From the NCBI GenBank assembly GCA_021432605.1, contig MU271147.1:558001-622000 (forward strand): a DNA stretch of 64,000 nucleotides. The letters run 5' to 3'. Positions 51,416 to 60,469 of this stretch are shown piece by piece. Made by a program: the position numbers and the translations under genes. This DNA is from Coniochaeta sp. PMI_546 (Eukaryota > Ascomycota > Sordariomycetes > Coniochaetales > Coniochaetaceae). The number at the start of each line of letters is the position of its first letter. The stretch's first letter is position 1. The notes beneath the pieces are model-generated. The model did not search any database. It was not told the DNA's origin and was given only the letters and a program-made list of their open reading frames with translations.

Positions 51416-51495
51416 GGTCCGATGGTGTAGTTGGTTATCACGTATGCCTCACATGGGAACGCATAAGGTCGCCGGTTCGAGCCCGGCTCGGATCA
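51416..51495 (+). tRNA. tRNA-Val(CAC) with 6-nt intron
   Basis: A full cloverleaf can be drawn. The acceptor stem is GGTCCGA/TCGGATC with discriminator A95. The D arm is GTGTAGTTGGTTATCAC. The anticodon stem is TATGC/GCATA, the T stem GCCGG/CCGGC and the T loop TTCGAGC. The anticodon loop reads CT-CAC-A, then TGGGAA, then C, so removal of six bases after position 37 gives a normal 7-base loop with anticodon CAC (valine). A T-rich Pol III terminator (TTTCTTTT) follows directly. Internal A and B boxes are intact. CCA is not encoded, as expected in eukaryotes. Confidence 0.95.
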
Positions 51496-52155
51496 TTTCT
51501 TTTGCGATCTCTCCTTGGGGAGATGCGCAACTTGCATTTTGCCAGGTCAATACTTCACGTGGAAATTCGATGGTGAATTGCAGGGGGAGCGAGCGTTATT
51601 AACCTTTTCTTCCTCCCGCCACATTAAAAGTGCGAGGTCTGGAGGAGAAAAAAAATGCTTGGTCATGTTGATGTTGAAGAACTTTGGCGTGCTTCCAGAT
51701 GTGATGCTCTCCACCAAGCGGCTGCAGAGAGGCTAAGCATATACAGCACAGTGTCATACACGCCGTACTATTTCATGGCTATTTTATTGTTGCACGTCCA
51801 ATAAACATTGCCATCACCATTATCAGGCCAAAAAGACAAGCATAACTCATGAACATAAGTGCGCAAAATGGTCCAGATCTTTTGATACTGCTTTCCTGCT
51901 TAACGACAACGCAGTCGATACTCTGCAGGGAGCCACAATCCTCCTTATATGATGAGGGTCTTATCGTAGTCTTTTCCTGATGCCATCCGACCGTCCAGTG
52001 TTCAAACACCACGCCGTTATGCGCCAGAGCTCCAATGGCTGTTCCGAAGAGACGCTAGAACCCCATGGGACGCCTGCCGGGCCAGCACTGTGGCCAGCTG
52101 TCCATCTATTGCATTCCATGTCGATGACATGCTTTTGATCTCTCCATCTGCCCGA
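51496..52155. other. Spacer between tRNA-Val and LSM7
   Basis: This 660 bp contains the tRNA terminator and the LSM7 3' UTR. I see no further feature. Confidence 0.5.
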
Positions 52156-52682
52156 TCAATCGTCTGACTTGACAGCGAAGGGATTCTCGATAACCTCACT
52201 GCCATCCACAGGGCTAATGACCACCAGTAGCGTGCCCCGGACAACTACCAGTCCTAGTGGCCTTGTCACTTCGTTGCCCTCGTCATCTAACGTAGTGCAT
52301 GTTAGCGATGGTCTCGCACCTCCTCAAAACACCTCCTTGTGATGATAGAAGGGCACGAACCTCTCATAACCTCCTCGACATCATCCAGCACAAGGTTCAT
52401 AAGCGCATCGTACCCCTTCAGGGTGCCAGAGCACTCCCTCCCGCCGTTGAACTTGACGTTGACCTTCTTGTCCATGTATTTGCTCAGGTCGAGGATATTC
52501 TCCTTGCGCGGCCGCTCCGCCTTGTCGCCGTCGCCTCCGCCCTGGTGCCGGTCTCCTCCGTGACCGCCACGATGCTCTCGGTTACCGCCGCCGCCGCGGC
52601 CACCACCTCGATGTCCTCCTCCTCCTCTGTGGCCTCCGCCGCCGCCCCGCCCGCCGCGGGGATGTGATTGCCTGTCTGCCAT
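52156..52682 (-). CDS. LSM7: Sm-like protein LSm7 with RGG-rich N-terminus
   Basis: LSm7 is a subunit of the heptameric LSm1-7 (cytoplasmic decapping activator) and LSm2-8 (U6 snRNA 3'-end binding) rings. Two exons are inferred (52682-52361 and 52286-52156), with a 74 nt phase-1 intron (donor GTTCGT, acceptor TTAG). The product is 150 residues. Residues 8-52 are a Gly/Arg/His-rich RGG-type extension. The Sm fold covers about 61-142: Sm1 has ENILDLSKYMDKKVNVKFNG and GTLKGYDALMNLVLDDV, and Sm2 has LGLVVVRGTLLVVISP. The C-terminus ENPFAVKSDD is typical of the family. Yeast and animal LSm7 are about 100-115 residues and lack the long Arg/Gly extension. The splice is certain from continuity of the Sm fold. 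Confidence 0.96.
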
Positions 52683-53906
52683 TGTGTGTTTGTTGGAACT
52701 GTGGAGTGGTGAATACCTTGTCGAAACGCGCTCAAGGTAAGACCTGTCCTTGGCTGGATTTGTTGGTCGGCAGGATCGCTCTCGCCTCCGATGTCCGGAG
52801 GCTCGTGGTTTGCTTGATGTTCTTGCTGTATGCAACTTCAATCCTCAAGGCCTAGGTTCGTCGTGGTGCTAGGTAGTTACCCGTGCGGTCAGCGACGTGT
52901 CTTTTTTGTGATCTGCTCTTGCGTATACACCCTCAGATTGGAGCATAATAATGCACTTACGACGGCTGTTTTCGTCCAACTACTTGACGACGGTGTGCTT
53001 TGAAGACGCTTTGCTGCTTGGTAGTGGGGTTGAAGGGATAGGTACGGTTACGTTCACGCTGGGGTCAACCTGACTTTTGTCCCACATGCTGGCCAGAGCT
53101 CCGTTTACTTAGCGCCATGCACGGGCCAGCTGGTGGAACAGTCGAGTAAGGTAGTGAAGTACTGTGGTAACACCACAGTAAGCCATACCTAATTCAGACC
53201 TCATCTGCTTCAGCCAGAACCCAGCAATGGTAGTCGTACAGGAGAATCCGTTAATTATTTACAAAAGAACGGGCGGACATGAGTCTAGGTAGTCCATCTT
53301 CTGTTGAAAATATGGCTTGTCAGCCATGAAGCCTTCGCCTCTGTGTAGTGTAAAGGTTGCAAGGTGCATATACAGAGCACTTGGAGCTCGATGTCTATCG
53401 AATGGTTGGGACCAATGGCTTGATTCCATATGCAATCGAGCCTCGTCCGATTAGATTCTACGACCATGTTGAGTTATGAGAAGATGTTGAATTCACCAAA
53501 GCGACATTCTGTGTTTGCTAATCACGTACAAATTGTTTGGCCAAGCAATTGATATGATAGCCTTGCCTGCTATTTGCCCGGCGGTCGTCCCAAGACTCTG
53601 GGAATGAGCTTGGCAAATGCCCATCAGTAATCGAGTTTTTTGTGGTTTTACCTTTGCCTACTGTAACACGTTCAATTCCGGCACAACATCGCCCAATGTT
53701 ACTATCGTCGCCTGTCCCATATTTCTCTTTTATTGCAGGCTTGTGTTGTATGACATAACGCTCTTTCGGACTCAACTCATGACCAAGTCGGCGTCACTTT
53801 GCTTCCAGGCATGGCAGATCGATTGCTATAACACGAACTGGTCGACAGCCAGTCTGGAAATCCAATATTAGCACCCTTCATCCTGTCTCAAACTGATTTT
53901 TCGACA
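52683..53906. promoter_or_regulatory. Divergent spacer, LSM7 and Zn-cluster gene
   Basis: This 1.2 kb lies between two divergent start codons and holds both promoters. I see no additional gene. The plus-strand frame at 53617-53871 has no recognisable feature. Confidence 0.45.
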
Positions 53907-55202
53907 ATGGCTGATCACCCTGCTGCTGCTGCCGAAGGTTCGAAGAGAAAGAGAGGCGCAGATGATGGCAACTCCCAACTTCGTCGGTCTTGGATACTGC
54001 CACTGCCCAAGTCCGGTAAGATATAAACCTCACTTTGCCGCCTTTGCGCTTTGGACTCGTGCTGACACCGCGAAAAGCAAGCGAGCCATCGATTCAATAC
54101 CTCCTTGATAGCAGTCTTCCCAGGCTCGAACTTTTGCCAGGTGACTGTCCCGAGTTGACGGACATCATCAGGACCATTGATGCTTATGAGAGTATGTAGC
54201 CTCAGTGTCATCTATATCCTTGTCTCCTTGCTTACAGAGTCTTTTGCAGATGTGCTTGGGCACCATGAGTCTTTGGCTGCTCGTCTTGGCGCCCAACTGA
54301 CTTCCCCTAAGCTCGTAAAAGCTCTAGAAAGTCTCTTTGAAGGCGCGATCGCCACGGTGGATCAGTTCTCAAACGGCAGACCACAACCCTCGTGGATGGA
54401 GGTCATAGCCTTTGCAAAGGCTAACCCCGACATATTTGTGCTCACCCGAGCTGCAGATGGTACCCGTTGCTGCCGGTTTACCATCAGGCACTTTCTTTGC
54501 ACTATTGGCGAAAATGACTGGCGACTGATCGTCTCCGGTGCTGTTGATCGCTTTGGTCTTGTCCCTATCCAGGGCACACCCGAGGATGAAGCGGCGGAAC
54601 TAGCAACAGTGGAGATTCTCGACGAGCGACTGCAGACTCTCATCTTGAACGCCGACAAGCTTGCCGAGAAAGCCCGCCAGCTGAAGTACAGACTCGGCGG
54701 ACGAAAGGCAGGCATAGAGTCTAGGCGGCCGAGCACCCGCCATGCGGAAGGATCTGCAACCATAACGCAGGCTCTACATCCCGGCTACAATCTGAAAGAG
54801 GACCTTCTCTGTCAGTTAACTACAATCCCACAGAGTACTCTCCCCACGCTTTCAGCATCGCAATCGCCGCAAGTCTCGGAAAATCACGATGACTCGCCTT
54901 CACCTCACTTTGTCCATGAACTCATGTATTCTCGGGTGGAGAATTTGCCGAAGGGAGGGCTTGTCTTCCCGCGGTGTGATTTATGTCGGAAGCGGAACAA
55001 GGATTGCATCAAGAACGCGACTGCGTGCGAGGCTTGCACAAAGAAACACGCTAAATGCACATGGCACAACCTCACTGTAGACGAAGCATCAGGTCTCATG
55101 GACGGTGTCAACGACGTACGCGTTACCGGGGCGGCAGGGCCAGTAAGCCAGGATTCAACATCCGGGTCCACGCATGGACGCGGAACAGCAGCTACGCCCT
55201 AG
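53907..55202 (+). CDS. Uncharacterised protein with C-terminal Zn2Cys6-like cluster
   Basis: Three exons are inferred (53907-54015, 54078-54191 and 54238-55202) with introns of 62 and 46 nt (donors GTAAGA and GTATGT). The product is 395 residues, starting MADHPAAAAEGSKRKRGADD with a possible nuclear localisation signal (KRKR). The middle region (about 75-230) is a helical domain I do not recognise (LAARLGAQLTSPKLVKALES..., RFTIRHFLCTIGENDW), followed by a short coiled coil near 190-215. The cluster at the end is C321-x2-C324-x6-C331-x6-C338-x2-C341-x6-C348, matching the Zn2Cys6 spacing. It lacks the strongly basic linker of DNA-binding members (RKRNKD only) and sits at the C-terminus rather than the N-terminus. 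It could bind DNA, but this is inference. The first two exons are less certain than the third. Confidence 0.72.
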
Positions 55203-55238
55203 AGTATAGCCCCGGTTCAGGCAGCAAGACAAGTTCAA

Positions 55239-55337
55239 GGGGGGGAGAGTAATGAAGGGGGGAGAGTAATGAGGGGGGGAGAGTAATGAGGGGGGGAGAG
55301 TGATGAGATGGGGGGGGGGAGAGGAGAGTAATGAGGG
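55239..55337. repeat. G-rich minisatellite, about 17-bp unit
   Basis: Six imperfect tandem copies of a unit like GGGGGGAGAGTAATGA begin 36 bases after the stop codon of the Zn-cluster gene. The G runs lengthen to nine in one copy. The tract is strongly purine-biased on the plus strand, so it could form G-quadruplex or triplex structures in the 3' UTR. Confidence 0.9.
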
Positions 55338-56822
55338 ACGTCCTTCAGCAAACCCTGATCTCGAACAAGCCAATGAACAGGCTCAAGAAGTCACAAGCTT
55401 GGAGAAGATGGAGCATCGCCTGTCCTTGAGCAGTGCTGTGTATGTCTATCACCGCTGGGTAAGAAAAGAGTGACCAGCCAGCAGAGGTACAATGCCTATC
55501 ATGTGCGTATACGACGATCGATAGTGCCAATAAAACACACGGAAAGACACACAAAGGAAAACTATGTCTTTCTCTGAAAGGGTTTGGGAATGTGACCAGT
55601 TCTCTGTCCTGGTACCAACCACTCCTGCGACTACCTTAGAGTGACCAGTGGCTTCGCAAGTTCATTTCTGTCACAACATGCAATCGTCGACATACTGCTG
55701 ATAATCTGTATATGTATAATCAGGTAGTGTTCGCCTTTAGCAGCTGGATTCTCGAACCCTCAGACCTGTACAGCGGAACTAGCCTCTGCTTTCGACCGGC
55801 ACAGGAGATCCCTTTCAATTTTAAGAAAGGTGTTCTATCATTTTGACCATTTTTGAGCTGTCCCTCAAGCTGTACTTCGTCATGTGTAATCCTGCTTTGG
55901 CTACTTCCAAGTGTACGATGCTAAGGTGTCGCCGGGTGCAGATTCGACAGCAACTACAAACACAAATACATGGAAAGCACCAGCGAATTCTTGACAGCTT
56001 GGCTGACTGTGTAGCCTGTTTCGTTGAGTGAATAAGTACTTTACCGAGACGTCAATGATTTCCTAGGTAGTAGGTACCCAGCCGTGACGGCCCTCACCAT
56101 ATCCTTCCACATCCCATCCCCCTTACTCAGTAGATGTTCAAGGGAAGGAACAAGAACAGACTTTTGCAGGTAGGTCGGCCGTACGGTGACGTGATATACT
56201 CGTCTGCAACGTGCCTTCACAGGCTTCGCTCCTGCCTCCTTCACCGACTCAGCATAAGGTAGGTTACCTCAAGTACAGAGCAGCTCATCTCCAAGCCTGT
56301 CAACCGCGTCCACGGCAGCCGAGCAAGGTGACCAGACAAGTGGCGTCATATGACGTCCCATACAGTCTACCGCGACTTCCTCTGTTGTCGTAATTTCTTC
56401 TTTGGGATCCATGATGCCTGGGAGACTCACCTTGTGAGTGCCCACTCCTCCTCCCAAACCACCACCACCACCTACCACAGGAGACGTTTCGCTTAATTCC
56501 GCACGCTCCTTGACAGCTAGGAAAGGTCCGAAAGGACTGCAACTGTCTGAAATTGAATTCGTACCTTCCATCGAGACAGTCCAGCGCTCAAGATTTGCGT
56601 GTTCAAATCAGTGGCATGATCTCTTCTGTTCATCCGTCTCCGTCCTTAGCCTCTTTACTTCATCCAGTGTCCGAAGAAACACTGCTCGGATTCATTCCAC
56701 CCTCATACCCTTCATCGAAAACTGCGGATGGCAGTATTCTAACATCATTTTCCAGTCCACACTGGACGCTCAGAACTAGTCAGCGCCATTACCGGGTCAT
56801 TCAACCGGCCCAGTCGTTCGCG
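55338..56822. other. Spacer upstream of the SFH5-like gene
   Basis: This 1.5 kb has no recognisable gene. The frame of the SFH5-like first exon stays open back to 56553 and contains further ATGs, so its N-terminus could be longer. CCTAGGTAGTAGGTACCC lies at 56062-56079. Confidence 0.45.
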
Positions 56823-58599
56823 ATGACACGGCCCAAGTGGTTTCCCTGCTTCCACAGCGTCCAGGGAGATTACATAGGACCAAATGCTGGTAAGAAGATC
56901 AACGGCAAGAGATCCAAGCCGCCAAAGGAGCGCCGCCAGCCCTCTAAGGGCAATCAGCATGCGTACACAACCCGGACCAAGTCTTCCAAATCCAATCAAG
57001 ATAAGCATGTCAAATCTCAAACTCCTTCGGTTGTTCCTGACGCCAAACCTGGCTTCTGGTCATCCATGTGGGGTTCCCAGGACAACGAAGACGTCGAGTC
57101 GTCTTCTGCTGCAAACCAGACAAAGACACCTTCCGTTGGTGGGCAGCAGGGTGGCGCACTTGCAAATGGGTTCGAAGGCCAGCGCTATACGCACAACACT
57201 GCTGTGACATCGACAAGGCGCCATAGCGGGTTTCCAGCCTCCACGCCTGGCTCGACACGTCCTCTTGGACTCGGTAGGTCAATCCTATTTACCGCATTCC
57301 TTGTATTGTTGCACCCTTTCTCTCCAGCTAGGTCTGCGAGTCCGGATCTGGTTCATGGGCCAGACATAGCGTCGCTGTGGTGACTGTTCGTCTGCTCTTG
57401 GCTAGGTCCCTGTTTCATACCCGTCTGCCCTGATTGAACTCTTGTGCTGCCTTCTAAGGTTTTGTCCTGTCCTTTGACACTTCTTGTCTCCGGTTCTTCC
57501 CATTCCCCAACTTTGGATTTGGCTTGCACCCAGAGCAAACAACTGACTGACGCCTTTTGATAGTTGTTCCGTCGATGCCCATTCCGAAAGGCAAGTTGGA
57601 CTATCTCCAGGTCGGTTGCCACAAGATTATGACTGAGCTCGGCCACTCCGAGATGTGGGGAGTTGAACTCGTTCCCGACAACCCCAATCATACTCCGACG
57701 CGCTTGATCTTGGCGAAATTCCTTCAGGCCAATGCTGGTGACGCATTCAAGGCCCTTAAGCAACTGCGTGCCGTTCTTATTTGGAGAAAACAGACCAAGC
57801 CACGGGAGCTCATGAAGGCGGTCTTTGACGGCAAGAAGTTCGCAGGCCTGGGCTACATCCACGATCAGCAGAGCGTGGATAGCAGGGCTGTTGTCATATT
57901 CAACCTCTATGGACACCCCAACCGCGTGCTGATGGACACTCCGCAAGGTCTTGACGAGTAGGTCCCCTTCCACACCAGGGAGTCGAGTGAGACGTCCATC
58001 ATGCTGATTAATGGTTCTACAGGTACATTCGCTGGCGGGTGGCTCTCATGGAGATGGCTGTTGACCGCCTCAGACTCCGAACTGTGCGGGATTTGCCCAA
58101 TTGGCATGTTGCGGACTCTTATAAGCTCATCCAGGTCGTCGACTTGACTGGGCTCGCTCGAGCTTACTGGCGTTACTAGGGGCAGCGTCACCAGGCAGTC
58201 ATCGAGTTGTTTGCTGCGAATTATCCAGATTTGGTGGCTCAGACGTTCGTTACGGGAAACAATGACTGCAGGTTTGACTTTGCCGTGAATGTGTGGCCTT
58301 GCCTCGCCAGAAACAAGCTCACGCGGGTCACATTTGTCGACCCACGCCATCATCTGGCAACGCAATTGCCACAGATTCCCGGAGAGTGGCCGAGGGAATT
58401 CTCGACCAATGTCACTGCCCCGTCTGTCTGCAGCGGTGCCGGACCGCAGCTCAACTTTGCCAAGGACGAATTCTTTGAGATTCGAGATGAGCGGCCTGCT
58501 GTGGGAGTGATACCTATCGTCGGTGACGCTCGAGATATCATACCACTTTATGACAGCGATGTCACAGATGATATGGAAGACGAGGAAGACGAGGACTGA
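56823..58599 (+). CDS. SFH5-like CRAL-TRIO (Sec14) protein with in-frame TAG; possible pseudogene
   Basis: Three exons are inferred: 56823-57273, 57564-57957 and 58023-58599 (introns 290 and 65 nt). After a Lys/Ser-rich N-terminus, a Sec14-type lipid (or heme) transfer domain starts near residue 155. Signature segments are LGHSEMWGVEL, RLILAKFLQANAGDAFKALKQL, YIRWRVALMEMAVD and YKLIQV, as in Sfh5. An in-frame TAG at 58177-58179 (codon 334) then cuts the domain. The same frame continues open for 139 more codons (AVIELFAANYPDLV..., an acidic DDMEDEEDED tail) with protein-like content. A 51 nt intron at 58135-58185 (weak donor GTCGTC, acceptor GGCAG) would remove the TAG in phase, but would also delete conserved residues. 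So this is a recent nonsense allele, a sequence error or unusual splicing. The start codon is uncertain. Confidence 0.7.
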
Positions 58600-58892
58600 G
58601 GTTGTGAGATCGATTAACGGACGAGACGAGGTTTGGGGTTGTCAATGCTGTCAGGCGGTGCCAGCTGTGGAAACATTCGTATCATGTCGTGGTGTTTTGG
58701 GCCGCATGCCTTCACTTTGTTAATAGATGTTATAATGGTCGTTTCGCAGAGCAATGGGGTGGTCGTCGGTCACACATGGCGAGGTAATGAAGAGCCGGTA
58801 TCCTTTAGCTGAGGCTAGTATTAGCTATAGACCTAGAGAGTCCTGAATTAAGATCCTTTTTTTGGTCACTGAGAGATTGCAATATTGCGTGG

Positions 58893-59151
58893 TTAGTTAT
58901 GTCTGATGATTAGATCGGTATCCTCCCACCTTTCGGGGCTGACTTCATGAACTCTTCTGTGGTCACGTCCATATTCCCAGGCAAGTATGTGCGATGAGGG
59001 CTTTTCTTGGCCTAGCCACGGCTTCTCCTTTGGTGTTTTTGCAGTGCCTGCCGTAGACTCGGACGGAATGAAATAGTGTCGACAGAGTTCACAACGCACA
59101 CCGGGGGGTATAACGGCGTCTCCGCAATCACACGGCCGATTCAAAGGGATT
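58893..59151 (-). CDS. Doubtful small Cys-containing protein frame
   Basis: A minus-strand frame ending at TAA 58893-58895 encodes RPCDCGDAVIPPGVRCELCRHYF and then a charged, Trp-containing tail (WEYGRDHRRVHEVSPERWED). The CxC...CxxC arrangement could bind zinc. A TTGACAG acceptor at its 5' end suggests a final exon, and CTATATAG about 180 bases upstream could be a TATA box. I found no ATG exon that splices to it cleanly. It may be a small gene, a remnant or chance. Confidence 0.3.
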
Positions 59152-60469
59152 GCTGTCAACAAACACCGTAGGTTTAACTCAACAACACAGCCCGGAGCAC
59201 CTTGAAGATCTGCTGTTTCGCACAAGTACTTCCTCTGAATGGATCTTCCACAAAGCCGGATCAGGGTGCGCGACCGACTTACACGACCGACTTACACGAG
59301 GATGGCACGATGCAGCGAGTAGACTAGACCTATATAGCGAAGTTATCACAAGTATGAGCACGTTGGAATGGAATACACGTCCGAAGCCTTTTACAACACG
59401 TCCTTATCTCGCATGGTGCTGCTGTGCGGGCTTTCGGGAGGGTGTAGAGTACAATAGCAAGGTTCCGCGGAGCCTAAGGACCTGGGTTACCTGGGGTCTG
59501 AAAGAGGAGTGGTCTCGTCCATCTTATTGTTAGGCCAGCTTACTACTGAACCACTATTGATTGATTCAATCACTACCTACACAAAAAAGACCGAGCGGAG
59601 AGGACGCAAAGCTGATTTCTCTTTCCTAACAACCAACTTCGTTGCGTCTTCTAGAGTTTAGACGCTCTTCTTTTTCTTCCTGCGTCCGCACTCTCAGTCT
59701 TTCTTGGACCGGCAGCATACCTACAGATCATTGCACCCTACGAGACTCTGCTGCAGTGTTCGGTGGTGCAGAAGTATATCATCTGCCCTCCCTTCAAAGG
59801 CCGTTGAGTCAAGAGTGTCAGCTTGAGCCTCGAACTCTTTCATCCCTCCCCTCTCATTTCAGCCTCCTATTTCCCTTAAATAGGGCAGCTCTTCGGTCCA
59901 CACCCCCAACATCCCTTCCACCTCGTTCAACTCCTCGCCCCAGACGGCCGGGGGAGATGCGCGCATAAGATCGATCCCCACCTTCCAACAACCCAACCTG
60001 TGCAACGGACATACACGTTCAATCACATACAAACCTTCTCTCTCCTCCCGCTCGATCCTGTTGGCCCTTTTGGTACGCTGCCCCTGGATCTGGAAGTGCG
60101 ACTACAACCCGTATGATATAAGTGCAAAGCCAGCATAGCATTACAACTTGGATATGCTCAAGCTCGGCATCCATCTCTATCATCCTCAATTACCCTCCTT
60201 TTTAGCATAATTGGTCTTGTCCTTTTCCTTTTTGGCGGATCGAGCCGCTCTGTGGGCGGCAGCCAGACCTTCCAACATACTGTCCGTGTGTGGTACTTAC
60301 GTTCCTTAGTAAGTTGGGTCCTGGGACTCCTGGCCCCCCCCCTTGCAAACCCACTCAGACAACACGCCCTCCCAAGCGTGCTTTAACGCGTCCAACTTAG
60401 CTTATCCGACCCGATCTCTCAACCTCATAACAACCTACCACGCCAATTGCCCCTAACCAGTCGAACAAT
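59152..60469. promoter_or_regulatory. Promoter and long leader of the ASH1-type gene
   Basis: Pyrimidine-rich sequence from about 59600 to 60469 is typical of a fungal promoter and leader. Short upstream ATG frames occur, including one of 19 codons at 60153-60212. A 15-base direct repeat (CGACCGACTTACACG) lies at 59271-59298. I see no further gene. Confidence 0.5.

Noticed and set aside
55741-55775. Minus-strand GGTTCGAG near a possible T arm
   Set aside because: The stem spacing is wrong and no upstream A box or cloverleaf is present.
57274-57331. Short splice using the TCTCCAG acceptor in the SFH5-like gene
   Set aside because: It leads quickly to a stop codon. Only the acceptor at 57563 joins the conserved CRAL-TRIO segment in frame.
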